Shown: positions 32,207-42,879 of the stretch, piece by piece
Numbering within the stretch: position 1 is the first letter of the stretch
Layout of the letters: the number at the start of each line of letters is the position of its first letter
DNA from: Aegilops tauschii subsp. strangulata
Lineage: Eukaryota; Streptophyta; Magnoliopsida; Poales; Poaceae
Length of the DNA: 64,000 nt
Direction of reading: 5' to 3'
NCBI RefSeq assembly: GCF_002575655.3
Contig: NC_053037.3
Location: forward strand, 318,149,294 to 318,213,293
Program-made: the position numbers and the translations under genes
The notes under the pieces: generated by a model
The model's input: only the letters and a program-made list of their open reading frames with translations
Database searches by the model: none
What the model was told of the DNA's origin: nothing

Positions 32207-35200
32207 TGGCCAAGGACGCCGGGGGGAAGGAGCCGCTGGAGAGCGAGTTGGCGGCGCGGCGGACGCAGCTCGCCTACTTTCCCTCGACGGTCGACGCGGT
32301 CGACCTCCGGGACTACTTCAAGCCCCTGTGGGGGTGCAAGACGGGGGGAGAGACGATGGGGCATCCGGCCACGCGTATCATCCCTACTGATTTCACCGAG
32401 GCCGGCCCGAATCGGTACCCATTCTTTGTCGATTACTTTTCCTGCAGCCTCTGCCCCCCTTTCTCCGATTTCTTCAATGACGTCATGCACACATACGGCT
32501 TCCACCTTCTGGATTTCACTCCGAATGCCATGGCGTGCATGGCTCTTTTTGCCCATCTCTACGAGAGCTTCGCCGGAGTGCTCCCCAACACGGCGCTCTT
32601 CCGCCACTACTTCTTTCCTCGCATCCAAAAGGGAGGTGCCATCTCCGGCTGTGTCGCCTGGATCCCAAGGACTCGGAGGAAAGGGACATATCCAGAGGGT
32701 GCCCACAAGGAGAGGTGGGAGGAGTGGCGGGGCCAGTGGTGCTGGATTGAGGAGGAGGATCCGCAGGAATTTTGCTGGGTTCGCCAGGCGCCGCCTGTCC
32801 ACAGAGATGACTGGAGCAACGTCGACGCTGATGATGGGAAGCTCACAGTCGTCACCACCAGGATCAATCGCCTCACCATTGCCGGGCTCACCCTGGAGAT
32901 GATTGGGGCGGACTTCATCCGCTGCCGAATCGCTCCTCTGCACAACAAGGGGAGGCCGGCCTGGCTTTTCAGGAATGCGGCTGACATCATGAGGCTTTGC
33001 CCCGGTTTGAACCACAACTTCACGGTGATGGGGCACGCCCACTTCTGCTAGCGGCTCTTTCAGCTCGACGTGAGTCGCGACGGCAAGGTCGAGAGATCCG
33101 GCAAGGCTGCGAAGGCCGGCAAGGTCGCCAAGGGGCCCTTGTTTGGGTTGCCGGCGGGGGTGGTCCCGCTGAGCAATAACTCGCGCCAAAGCGACATCAT
33201 CGCCATGATGCCGGACTTCAACGCGCATGGCCTCGTCCCAAATTGGGCCGAGCCGTCGGCGGATCAGGTGCAGGAGTTCTTCGATTCCTTGGTGGAGAGG
33301 TATGTCCGCGACGAGCCGCTGCTCGTCCAGGACACCACTCAGGCAGAACTGGACTATATCGCCGCCAGGGCGGCGGAGGCGGAGCTCGCCAAGGAGGCCG
33401 GCAGCGCTGGCGGCATGCAGGACGAGGCCATGGCGGCCGCGGAGGAGAGGGAGCTCGCCCAGTGGGCGGAATCCGCTGGGGAGGCCAGCAGCGCCGGCAC
33501 TGGGGCCCCTCTCATTGAAGATGTGGTCGACGAGTCATCGTCGGAGGAGGTCGAGACTGTCGAACCTCCGGCCATGAGGAGAGGGCGAGTCCTGCGTCGG
33601 GCCAGCTCTGGCGAGCCGGTCCGGCCCGGCAGGGCTGCGCAGCCGCAGCAAACCCAGGAGCCGTCCGTGCGCCAGACGAGGGCCGCGGTGGCGAAGAAGG
33701 TGGTGAAGGCTGCGGTGGCGAACAAGAAGGCAACTGCGTCTTCTTCGTCCAAGCGTCCTCGGACTCCATCTGCTTCCCCTCCTCCTGCAGACGACGACAC
33801 AGAGGTCGTCTTTGATTTTGGGTCTCTCAGCCCAATGAGGAAGAGGAAGGCAACGGAAGAGGAGGTGGAGGATGAGTAAGTATCCTGCCTCTTTGTCATC
33901 TCCGTCCTCTCAGACCGCGCCGCTTCTCTTGATTTGTTTTCATCTTCGCAGGGATGCGGAGACGCTGGCCCAGAGGGTGAAGAGTGCCAGGGCCTCGACG
34001 GGTGGCCAGCCCCCAGCGGGCACTCAGAGTACGCCGCTGGTGGTGGTGAGCAGCCCGGATAGCAGCCCCCAGCGTAAGTTCACCACTCGCCCCCCTCCCC
34101 CCCCTCAACGTGTGCTGGGGCGCGATCCCTTGGTGCTGACCTTGCCGTGGTTGCAGGAGGAGGACAGCATCAGGAGGAGCCACTGAGGGCCACCCCCAAC
34201 ACGCCGCCCCCATCAACCACGCTGCCCCGAGGGGCGTCCTCGGCAAGGGCGCCAAGCGTCGATTCTATGCGCACGGAGGAGGAGGAGGCGAACCCGGGTG
34301 TCGGTGGCTCTATCCCAGCGCCAGATGTTGGCGGGGAAGGGGCTACTTCTTCCAAGCCTGGCACGGGTAGGTCACCTGCCTCCCGTCCCTGCTCCTTTTC
34401 CTTCTTCTTGAATCTTGGCCTTGGCTTCGCCTTATCCCCTTCTCGGTATCCAGATCCTCCCTCGGCGGACCCGGAGGACGTAGACACCGTCATTGAAGAG
34501 GTCGCTAAGGATGCCGCGGCCGAGGCCGACAAGATCGCCGCCGAGGAGGCCGCCAAGGGCGCTGCCGAGGATGCCGCCAAGGAGTCCGCCGGGGACTCCA
34601 GCAAGGCCGCCACCGAGGAGGCCGGCAAGGCCGCTGCCGAGGAGGGGGTGGTTGACGACCAACCTTCCTCCTCCGCTGCCTTTGGCTCAGGCAGGTATCT
34701 GAAGGTGAGTGACGACCTGTTCGTCCGCCTCCCAGGGACGGCGAGCACCGGGGCGCCCACCGAGGGGGAGATTTTTGACGACGAGGTGCTCGCCGCCGCC
34801 GGGCTCGAGGTCGTCGACGAACCGAGCGCCAGTGGCGGCGGTTTCCAGGAAGAGCGGCTCCTCCAGGCCATTAGCGCCAATTTCCAGAAGCTCCAGGCGC
34901 TTCACCGTGCCCGCCTGGACAAGGCCAAGTCCAAGATGGCGGTGGTGGACAAGGCGGAGGTGGACCTCGAGGAGCGCGTCGCCGAGGCGCAGGCTTGGTT
35001 CGCCAGGCCCACAAAGACCTGAAGGGCGCCCAGGATGTGCTGGCCGAGCGCCAGCTGGAGCTCGTCATGAAGCAGGCCGACATCGAGAAGGCCCAGGAGG
35101 CGGCGAAGCAGCAGGACGCCCAAGACAAGGCCGCTCGGCACCAACACCAGGCCGCGTTAAACTCCCAGGAGGAGGACCTTGCCGCGCGTGAGGAGAAGCT

Positions 35201-36008
35201 TGCCGCAACACTCCGCGGCAAGGATGAGGAGGTGGAGAAGCTCGTTGTGCAGCGGACCCAGGAGCTGGAGCAGAGGCACAAGGAGGCCCTCAATGCCCAA
35301 GCTCTGGTTCACGTCGGCAAGGTGAAAGAGCTGGAGGTGGAGCAGGACGGGATGAAGGATCAGGCCCTGAAGCTGGGCAAGGAGAAGGACACGCTCAATG
35401 GTGCCCTGGTGGAGGCGCAGGGCGCAGTCCTCGGCAAGGCTGAGCAGCTCTCCAAGGCCAACGACTCCATCAAAGACCTGAAGTAGAAGCTGGAGGGTCT
35501 CGAGGGGACGATGTCGGAGGTTAGGGCTCGGGAGGAGACCCTGACCAAGAATCTGGAGAAGGAGAAGCAGCTGCGGAAGAACGAAGCCGCCAACCACGAG
35601 GATTTCGTGAAGGGCGAGAACCTGTGGATCAGCTGCCTCGCCGAGGTCGCCGGCAGGATCACCACGCAGCTGGCTACCATGGGGATGCCAAATGTGAGGT
35701 ACGTCCCGGAGCCGAGTGTGAGTCCCAACGCCAAGCTGACCCTGTTCTTCGAGGGTGTTCTCGGGGCCCTGGAGCAGTTCCGCTCCAACAGGGCGGCCTC
35801 TCTGGCCGACGAGGCCCGGAAGCTTTGTCGGGGCGCCATGACCAAGGTCCTCACCAAGGTGGCGTACTGGAACCCCGACCTCGACTTCGACGCCGCGCTG
35901 GAGAGCTTGCCAGAGGGTGTGGACCTCGCGACGCTCGAGGAGCGTATCAAGCCCATCATCAGCTGCGTCGGCGGAATCCAGAGGGTGGAGGGCCAGCGCC
36001 GGGATTAG
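32207..36008 (+). pseudogene. Antisense gene of the LTR element: 'putative gypsy type transposon' domain plus coiled coil
   Basis: Continuation of the frame started at 4700. The first exon reaches 33875; introns are 33876-33951 (gtaagt...cag), 34074-34156 (gtaagt...cag) and an optional in-frame one at 34367-34453 (gtaggt...cag). The first 280 residues resemble, from memory, the plant 'putative gypsy type transposon' family: segments such as YGFHLLDFTPNAMACMALF and LFRHYFFPRIQ. The middle is acidic, A/E-rich, with a basic stretch (SSSSKRPRT). From about 34880 on it is a long coiled coil, then a C-terminal block ending at 36008. Damage: in-frame TAG at 33049, a frameshift near 34990-35015, and in-frame TAG at 35484. 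It lies antisense to the LTR transcript. The minus-strand ORF 32125-33228 is its shadow. Confidence 0.72.
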
Positions 36009-36627
36009 GCGCCCCGTTTCTTATCGCCGCTGCAGGTACATGACCAAGACAATTTTTATCTTTAGTTAGAACCGCAGCAACAACTGATGTAATATAACTC
36101 TGCAGTACTTTCAATGTCATGCATGCTATCTTCCCGTTAGATCTTTCTTCGTACGTTCGTACCCTACGCTTGTTGAGATAAGGCTGCCGATGCGTAAACC
36201 CATGCCGTGGTGCTTTAAGGACGGATCCTTAGCACCTTGCCGGAAGGGCGCTTGCTGCTGGGCGAGCCACCTTGCCGCCGGCAGCGCGGTCGCTTGAACT
36301 GTCGAGCGGACTCGAGGCAGGACAAGAGCGCAGCTGGGAACGGGTAGGCCACCTTGCCGCCGCCAGCGCGGCCGCATGAACTGGCGAGCGGGCTCGAGAC
36401 AGAAACAAAGGCGTTGCCAACAGCGGAAGGGTCCCATCGCGTGCAAGTTTCCAGAGCAGCCTTATATAAGTGAAAATAAACAAGATTTCGCGTGACTTAG
36501 CTTTTCTGTCGTAGCGTGGACGTTCACCGCATCCGGAGGCGACGCAGCCCGTTTGGTCGTCTTCTTCCTTGGAGTGATGACCACGATGAAGCCGCTGCTC
36601 CCACCAGACCAGATTTCCACAACTGCG
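36009..36627 (-). other. Interior of the LTR element next to its PBS, non-coding
   Basis: On the minus strand this is the 5' leader downstream of the primer-binding site. The phrases caccttgccgcc(g)gcagcgcgg and gagcgg(g/a)ctcgag repeat about 100 bp apart (36269-36310 and 36350-36395). I see no gag-like ORF, which supports a non-autonomous element. Confidence 0.55.
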
Positions 36628-36646
36628 CCCCCTACCTGGCGCGCCA
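36628..36646 (-). promoter_or_regulatory. Primer-binding site of the 3129-37822 element
   Basis: On the minus strand TGGCGCGCCAGGTAGGGGG lies four bases inside the 5' LTR. It begins TGG, as required for pairing with a tRNA 3' CCA. I do not assign the tRNA. Confidence 0.7.
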
Positions 36647-36650
36647 AAGA

Positions 36651-37822
36651 TGTCGGGGAAACGACACCTATGGGATCACTGTAATCCCTTCTACGGTTGG
36701 CGGGCGCGGGGTTGTGCAAAGAGCGGGTCTGGCGGTCAGCACAAGGATCGTTTACCCAGGTTCGGGCCACGAGGATGCGTAATACCCTAGTCCTGCTTGG
36801 GTGTATGTATTTGAGTGTTCTTGAGTTCTTGAGCTAGCTACGGTGCGTGTCCAGCCCAAAAGATCCGAATCCTTCTCCTGGATGCCTCGGGCCTCCTTTT
36901 ATAGACAAAAGGGGTTGCCACAGTGGCACACAGGAGGTGGAAAGGTGTACAGTACGCAAGCTTATCGCTTGTCATTACGGGACAAGACGCATTAAATGCG
37001 CTCCCTTAGGTGTCCCGTTGCTTTATTGGAGATGGCAACGAGGCATGTCCCGTCCGTCGCCGCTCCGTCTCGCTCCGACGAGCGTCCAGGCCAATGATGC
37101 ATGCAGCACCATGTAGGCTGGCAGGCTACTGAGATCGCGTGGTGGAAGGATCTTGACGAAGATCTGCATGTCACCACGCAGGTGCTTGCTAAGTTGGTCT
37201 GGAAGCCGCACGTCGCCACACAGGTGCCTGCCCAACTGGTTGGGCTGGCAGCTGTATGGGAACGACGGTGGAGCCTTGGCGGACGCGGGCCCGGCTGCGG
37301 CCCCGTAGGTGTCTTCGGCAAGGGCCTTGCCGGCGACCCGGCAAGGGTCTTGCCGCGGCATCGTGGTCGTCCCTGGCAAGGATCTTGCCCGGGGTCTCGT
37401 GGATTTCCTCGGCTAGGATCCCGCCGAGGATCATTGTCTTCTGGTCCTCATCTGTTCTTGTATGCTTCTGATCTTCACAAAGATCTGCATGCCACCACGG
37501 AGGTGCCTCCCGAGCCTGGGCCCCAATGTGGTTGATGGCGTTGGAATCCTTGGCTCAAGGGTGGCACACTCTGCTGGCATCGGGCAAGCTGCCCCGGCAA
37601 GGCTCTTGCCGGGGCTGCGGAGGCCACCCCGGCAAGGGCCTCACCGGGGGAGCCCACCTTGCCCTTCTGCTCTTTGTGTCTCTGGTCATGGCGTTGCTCT
37701 GGTTGTCTTGTGCCTTCGGCTTCCCTCCTCTGCCCTACTTAGTGTGGTCGTGGGCGCGGCACTGACTGCCCGTGCACAAGTAAAGGGGTAAAAAGGGGAG
37801 CCCCTACTTTTGTACACCGACA
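36651..37822 (-). mobile_element. 5' LTR of the 3129-37822 element
   Basis: Direct repeat of 3129-4298, ending caccgaca, followed by the duplicated target tccgt at 37823-37827. The minus-strand TATA box CTATAAAAGG at 36894-36903 would start transcription leftward through the leader and into the element. Glycine/proline-type ORFs inside it are by-products of ggcaagg-ccttgccgg repeats (37316-37395, 37590-37650). Confidence 0.93.
36894..36903 (-). promoter_or_regulatory. LTR TATA box
   Basis: CTATAAAAGG on the minus strand, about 240 bases before the LTR end, giving a plausible R-U5 length. The same box is conserved in the other LTR at 3373-3382. Confidence 0.7.
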
Positions 37823-37827
37823 TCCGT

Positions 37828-40293
37828 CGCTTTTATTGCTTTGCCATCACAAGTTCGTACAACGCTCAATTTTCTCTTACACTAAATGATTTAATATTTT
37901 TAGAAGCAATTTTTATTGCCTTATTGCACCGATGACAACTTACTTGAAGGATCTTGCTCAATCCTTATGTAGGTATGGTGGACTCTTGAAAATAAGATTT
38001 GGGTTTAAGGGTTTTTGGATGCACAAGTAGTATCTCTACTTGGTGCGGAATTTTTGGCTAGCAAAGATGGGGGGCAAGCACCACATGTTGAAGGATCTAT
38101 GACAATATGACTTCTATGTGAATATGAACAAACATAAACCATTATGTTGTCTTCCTTGTCCAACGTCAGCAACTTTGGCATATAATATTTTGATGGGGGC
38201 TCACAATCACAAAGATTTCCAGGATAGTGTATTTGCATGTGAAAGTTCTCTTCCTTATACTAATTATTCATGAATTGCTTGTATGACCAATATTGTGATT
38301 GTCAAGCCTCAAAAGATTTCACTTTCTAAACCCAATGTGAAGCTACCACTAGGCATGGTATGATTTCAGCTTCATGACATTCAATTTATTCAACAATTTA
38401 CTCATGGGATATAAGTGAAGCACAAGAGTAAATGCTATAGAAAAGGGCTTCGTTGGCGGGATGTGAATGTCACTTACTTAGCCTCCTTGGAAACTATTTG
38501 AGGACTCTATTTTATTTAAAACTTTAAGATCTAAGTATTTTATTAAAACAGCAAGCAAAACAAAATAAAATGACATTCTAAGAATAGCACACATCATGTG
38601 AAGAAGCAAAAACTTAAGATCAACCGATACTAACCGATAATTGTTGGTGAAGAAAGGTGGGATGCCTACCGGGGCATCCCCAAGCTTAGATGCTTGATAC
38701 TTCTTGAAATATTATCTTGGGATGCCTTGGGCATCCCCAATCTTGAGCTTTTGTGTCTCCTTAATTCCTTTTATATCACGGTTTTCCTAAATCTCAAAAG
38801 CTTCATCCACACAAAACTCAACAAGAACTCGTGAGATAAGTAAGTATAAACCAATGCAAAAACCTTATCATTCTCTACTGTAGAAAATCACTAAAATTAT
38901 TATTCAACATTGCATACTAAATTCCTCTGCATATTTAATACTCCTATCCTAAAATAGGATCATTAAACAAGCAAACATATGCAAACAATGTAAACATAAC
39001 AGCAATCTGCCAAAACAGTACAGTCTGTAAAGAATGCAAGATTCATCATACTTACCTAACTCTAAAAATTATGAAAATTCTACCACATTGTAGAAAATTT
39101 ATCTGAGCTTATTTTGCAAAAACTTTCAACATTTTATCACATTCTGACTTTTCTGGGGAATTTTTGCAACAGTGGTAAACTTTCTGTTTTCAAACAGCAA
39201 CATGTAGGCTAGCAAAATAAGCATAGTAAAGGCTATCCTTGCCACTTTTATTGAAACAAAAGATGCAAAACATTATTCTAAATAACAGCAAGCAAATATT
39301 AAGAAAATAAATTGACGCTCCAAGCAAAACACATATCATGTGATGAATGAAAACATAGCTCCAAGTGAGGTTACCGATAATGTTGGAGACGAAAGAGGGG
39401 ATGCCTTCCGGGGCATCCCCAAGCTTAGTTGCTTGGATATTCCTTGAATATCACCTTGGGGTTCCTTGGTAATCCCCAAGCTTAGGATCTTGTCACTCCT
39501 TATTCTCCTCATATCGACATCTCACCCAAAACTTGAAAACTTCAATCACACAAAACTTAACGGAACTTCGTGAGATAGGTTAGTATGATAAAGAGCAAAC
39601 CATTTCACTTTGGTACTGTCAAAGACAAGATTCATAATTGTTTCCACACAATTACTACTTTAGCATATCATTTCCACAATTTATTTGAGCAATATAAGCC
39701 ATAGAAACTAGAAAGCAAGCAAACTATGCATTGAAAATAGAATCTGTCAAAAGCAGAACAGTCTGTAATGATCTGGATAACTACCATACTTCTGCTACTC
39801 CAAAAATTATGAAAAAATTAGGAACAAGTGAGAAATTTGTATATTAAACTTCTTCAAAAATAATCAACTCAAAAGCACTCTTCTGTTAAAAATGAGACTT
39901 ATTTTCGTGAGCGCAAAAGTTTCAGTTTTTCAGCAAGATCAAATCAACTATCACCCAACATGATCCCAAAGGCTTTACTTGGCACTTTATTGAAACAAAA
40001 GCAATAAAACATGATTAATACAGTAGCTTAATCATGTTAACACATAAAAACAGTACGTAAAAGTGTTGGGTTGTCTCCCAACAAGCGCTTTTCTTTTATG
40101 CCTTTTAAGCTAGGCATGATGATTTCAATGATGCTCACATAAAAGATAAGAATTGAAACATAAAGAGAGCATCATGAGTCATAAGTTCCTCTCTCATAAT
40201 AATTTTCAGTAGCATCATGAATAGATTCAACAATATAACCATCACACACAACACTCTTTTCATGATGCACAAGCATAGAAGATTTATCACTCT
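37828..40293 (-). repeat. Athila-like interior, non-coding, with two direct repeats of about 737 bp
   Basis: Two diverged units (about 38550-39280 and 39290-40020) align in order. ggggcatccccaagctta starts at about 38672 and 39409; cacacaaaact, cgtgagata, agtctgtaa, aaaattatgaaaa and acttttattgaaacaaaag/actttattgaaacaaaag follow in both. Each unit carries copies of the element's polypurine-tract motif. AT-rich; no ORF of note. Confidence 0.75.
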
Positions 40294-41801
40294 TTATGGC
40301 ATACATGTCATGATAATAATCATCATAGATAGCAACTTCATTGTCATAATCAATTGAACCTCTTCCAAAATAGTTAATGTATCACTAAATAAAGTCATGA
40401 CCTCTCCAAATCCACTTTCATCAATATTGTAATAAGATTCAACACCCTCCAAAATAGTGGGATCACTACTACCTAGAGTTGACACTCTTCCAAACCCACT
40501 TTTATCAATGTAATCATCATAAATAGGAGGCATGCTATCATCGAAATAAATTTTCTTATCGAAAGTAGAAGGAATCAAAGGATCATATTCATTAAGCAAA
40601 GCATCCCCAAGCTTAGGACAAGCATTATTTCCAGCAAATAAATCTTCAAACATATCATACTCATTAAACATAGCATCCCCAATCTTGTGGTTTTGCATAT
40701 CATCACAATCATTCTTATCAATAGCATGAATGGCACCAATAGTATAGCAAACATTATTATCATATTCTTCCAAGCAAGTGCTAAAAAGATTTTCAAGATC
40801 ATAAGGGATATCGTTGTCTTCCCAATCATAATCATTACAAAAAGTAGTAGGTATCACAAAGTCATACTCAATATCATCATCCTCCATCAACATATTTGAT
40901 TCACTTTCATGAGGCACAATGGTGATAGGAGCAACATTATTTGGGAGACATACCTTTTTACCTCTAGTCTTTCTTCTTTTCTTCTTCTTCACCACATCAT
41001 GTGTGGGTTTAATTAATCTTTTCAAGCTTCTTATTGATGAGATTGGTTGGATAGGAAGGTCCTCCTCGTTACCTGATTCATCATAATAAACACTAGGAGG
41101 GTATTGGGAAATATTTTCCCTTTCATTAGTACTCTCTTCATATTCTATTTTTTTCTTGTCTTTAGGTAGTTGGCAATATAAGGATTCTCAATGCAATTTA
41201 CCGCACGAAACATATAAATTTCCTCTAGATCAAAATCAAGAAATATTTCAAGATTAAATTTTGGAATACCCTTAGTTATACGCTTCATTTCTTCATACCC
41301 CAAAAGAAGACTAAGCTCTTTATGATGCTCAAGGGTAATCAAGTTATCACAATTTTTGGACACGATTTGATCATGAAATAATTTGCATTGGAGATTTAAA
41401 TGACCATGTTCATTGCAAAGTACACAAGGATGGCGAAAAAAATTAAATCTTTCAGCACAAACATCTAGCCTCTCTTGCAACTTTTTCGTTTCTAAATATT
41501 TATGCTTCTTACAAAATCTATCTTCCCTTTTTGGTGTGCAATTGCACTCCCAATTCACTCCGCAAAAAGTGACATGCTTATAAGAAACATTTTTGTCATG
41601 ACTTGTGCAATCATCATTAGCATTTTGGATATTCAAAGAATTCACACTAACAACATTGCAATCATGCTCATCATTCAAATATTTTGTGCCAAGCATTTTA
41701 TTGACTTTTTCTTCTAACAATTGAGCACAATTTTCTGAACCATCATTTTCAAGAAAGATATTATAAAGATGATCAATAATATGATGCAACCTAAATTCCA
41801 T
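40294..41801 (-). pseudogene. Gag-like ORF of the Athila-like element, frameshifted
   Basis: Two minus-strand ORFs, 41801-41145 (218 aa) and 41025-40294 (243 aa), appear to be one protein: the frame continues through 41145-41025 in another phase, so there is a frameshift near 41160. The first part opens MEFRLHHIIDHLYNIF and has a zinc knuckle CVLCNEHGHLNLQC (CX2CX4HX4C) near residue 128, preceded by a second Cys-rich stretch (CNCTPKREDRFCKKH). The second part has a basic block (KKKKRRKTRGKK) and is then acidic, with two copies of DKSGFG/DESGFGxV. Its C-terminal end also drifts out of frame. No protease or polymerase follows. The zinc knuckle and the position after the PBS support a gag-type role. 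Confidence 0.65.
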
Positions 41802-41901
41802 TTTTGTTTTTGTAGTTTTCTTTTATAGACCAAACTAGTGATAAACAAGAAACTAAAAGATTCGATTGCAAGATCTAAAGATATACCTTCATGCACTCAC
41901 C

Positions 41902-41919
41902 TCCCCGGCAACGGCACCA
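41902..41919 (-). promoter_or_regulatory. Primer-binding site of the Athila-like element
   Basis: On the minus strand TGGTGCCGTTGCCGGGGA, ten bases inside the 5' LTR. This matches the tRNA-Asp-type site typical of Athila elements, with one difference from the form I remember. Confidence 0.82.
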
Positions 41920-41929
41920 GAAAAGAGCT

Positions 41930-42879
41930 TGATGTCTACTACGCAACTTTATTCTTGTAGACTCGTGTTGGGCCTCCAAGCGCAGAGTTTTGTAGGACAG
42001 TAGCAATTTTCCCTCAAGTGGATGACCTAAGGTTTATCAATCCGTGGGAGGTGTAGCATGAAGACGGTCTCTCTCAAACAACCCTGCAACCAAATACAAG
42101 AAATCTCTTGTGTCCCCAACACACCCAATACAATGGCAAATTGTATAGGTGCACTGGTTCGGCGAAGAAATGGTGATAAAAGTGTAATATTGATGGTAGA
42201 AATATATTTTTATAATCTGAATAAATAAAACAGCAAGGTAGCAAATAGTAAACGAGCACAAAAACGGTATTGCAATGCTTGAAAATGAGGCCTAGGGTCC
42301 GTACTTTCACTAGTGCAACCTCTCAACAATGCTAACATAGTTGGATCATATGATTATCCCTCAAAGTGCAATAAAGAATCACTCCTGAGTTCCAATTAGC
42401 GGAGAACAAAAGATATAAACTGTTTGTAGGGTATGAAACCACCTCAAAGCTATTCTTTCCGTTCGATCTATTCAAGAGTTCATACTAAAATAACACAAAG
42501 CTATTTTTTCCGTTCGATCTATCCTAGAGTTCGTACTAAAATAACACCAAAGCAAATTCATATTCATAATACTCAATCCACACAAAGAACTACAAAGAGA
42601 CCCCAAAGTTTCTATCAGAGAAAAGATAATAAGAACGTGCATCAACCCCTATGCAAAGATTACCCCAATGTCACCTTGGGAGTCTGCGAGTTGAGTACCA
42701 AAACACATATCAAGTGAATCAATACGATACTCCATTGTCACCTCAAGTATTCATACCGCAAGACATACATGATGTGTTCTCATATCTGAATATTCAATCC
42801 GACAAGATAAAACTTCAAAGGGTAAAGATTCAATTCATCACAACAAGACTATAGAGGGGACAAACATCATATGATCCAT
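41930..42879 (-). mobile_element. Athila-like 5' LTR (right copy), first piece
   Basis: Matches 825-1775 of the left LTR. It is interrupted at 42879 by the element 42880-54179; the target is tccat (42875-42879, repeated at 54180-54184). The LTR continues at 54185. Confidence 0.9.

Larger units (their letters stand above)
3129..37822 (-). mobile_element. Non-autonomous LTR retrotransposon (Tat-like?) with an antisense gene, split by a CACTA element
   Basis: Bounded by two LTRs of 1170 and 1172 bp (3129-4298 and 36651-37822) with TGTCGG...CCGACA ends and a perfect 5-bp target duplication tccgt (3124-3128, 37823-37827). Orientation is minus: a PBS-like TGGCGCGCCAGG lies beside the right LTR, a polypurine tract beside the left LTR, and a TATA box is on the minus strand of each LTR. 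Without the CACTA insertion the element is about 7.2 kb. It contains no gag, protease, reverse transcriptase or integrase that I can see; its only large gene runs on the opposite strand (4700-36008). An antisense extra ORF is reported for Tat-lineage plant elements, so Tat affinity is inferred. Confidence 0.88.

Noticed and set aside
32125..33228. Long minus-strand ORF of 367 aa
   Set aside because: It is the reverse-frame shadow of the antisense gene on the plus strand, whose codon pattern, domain resemblance and introns are convincing.
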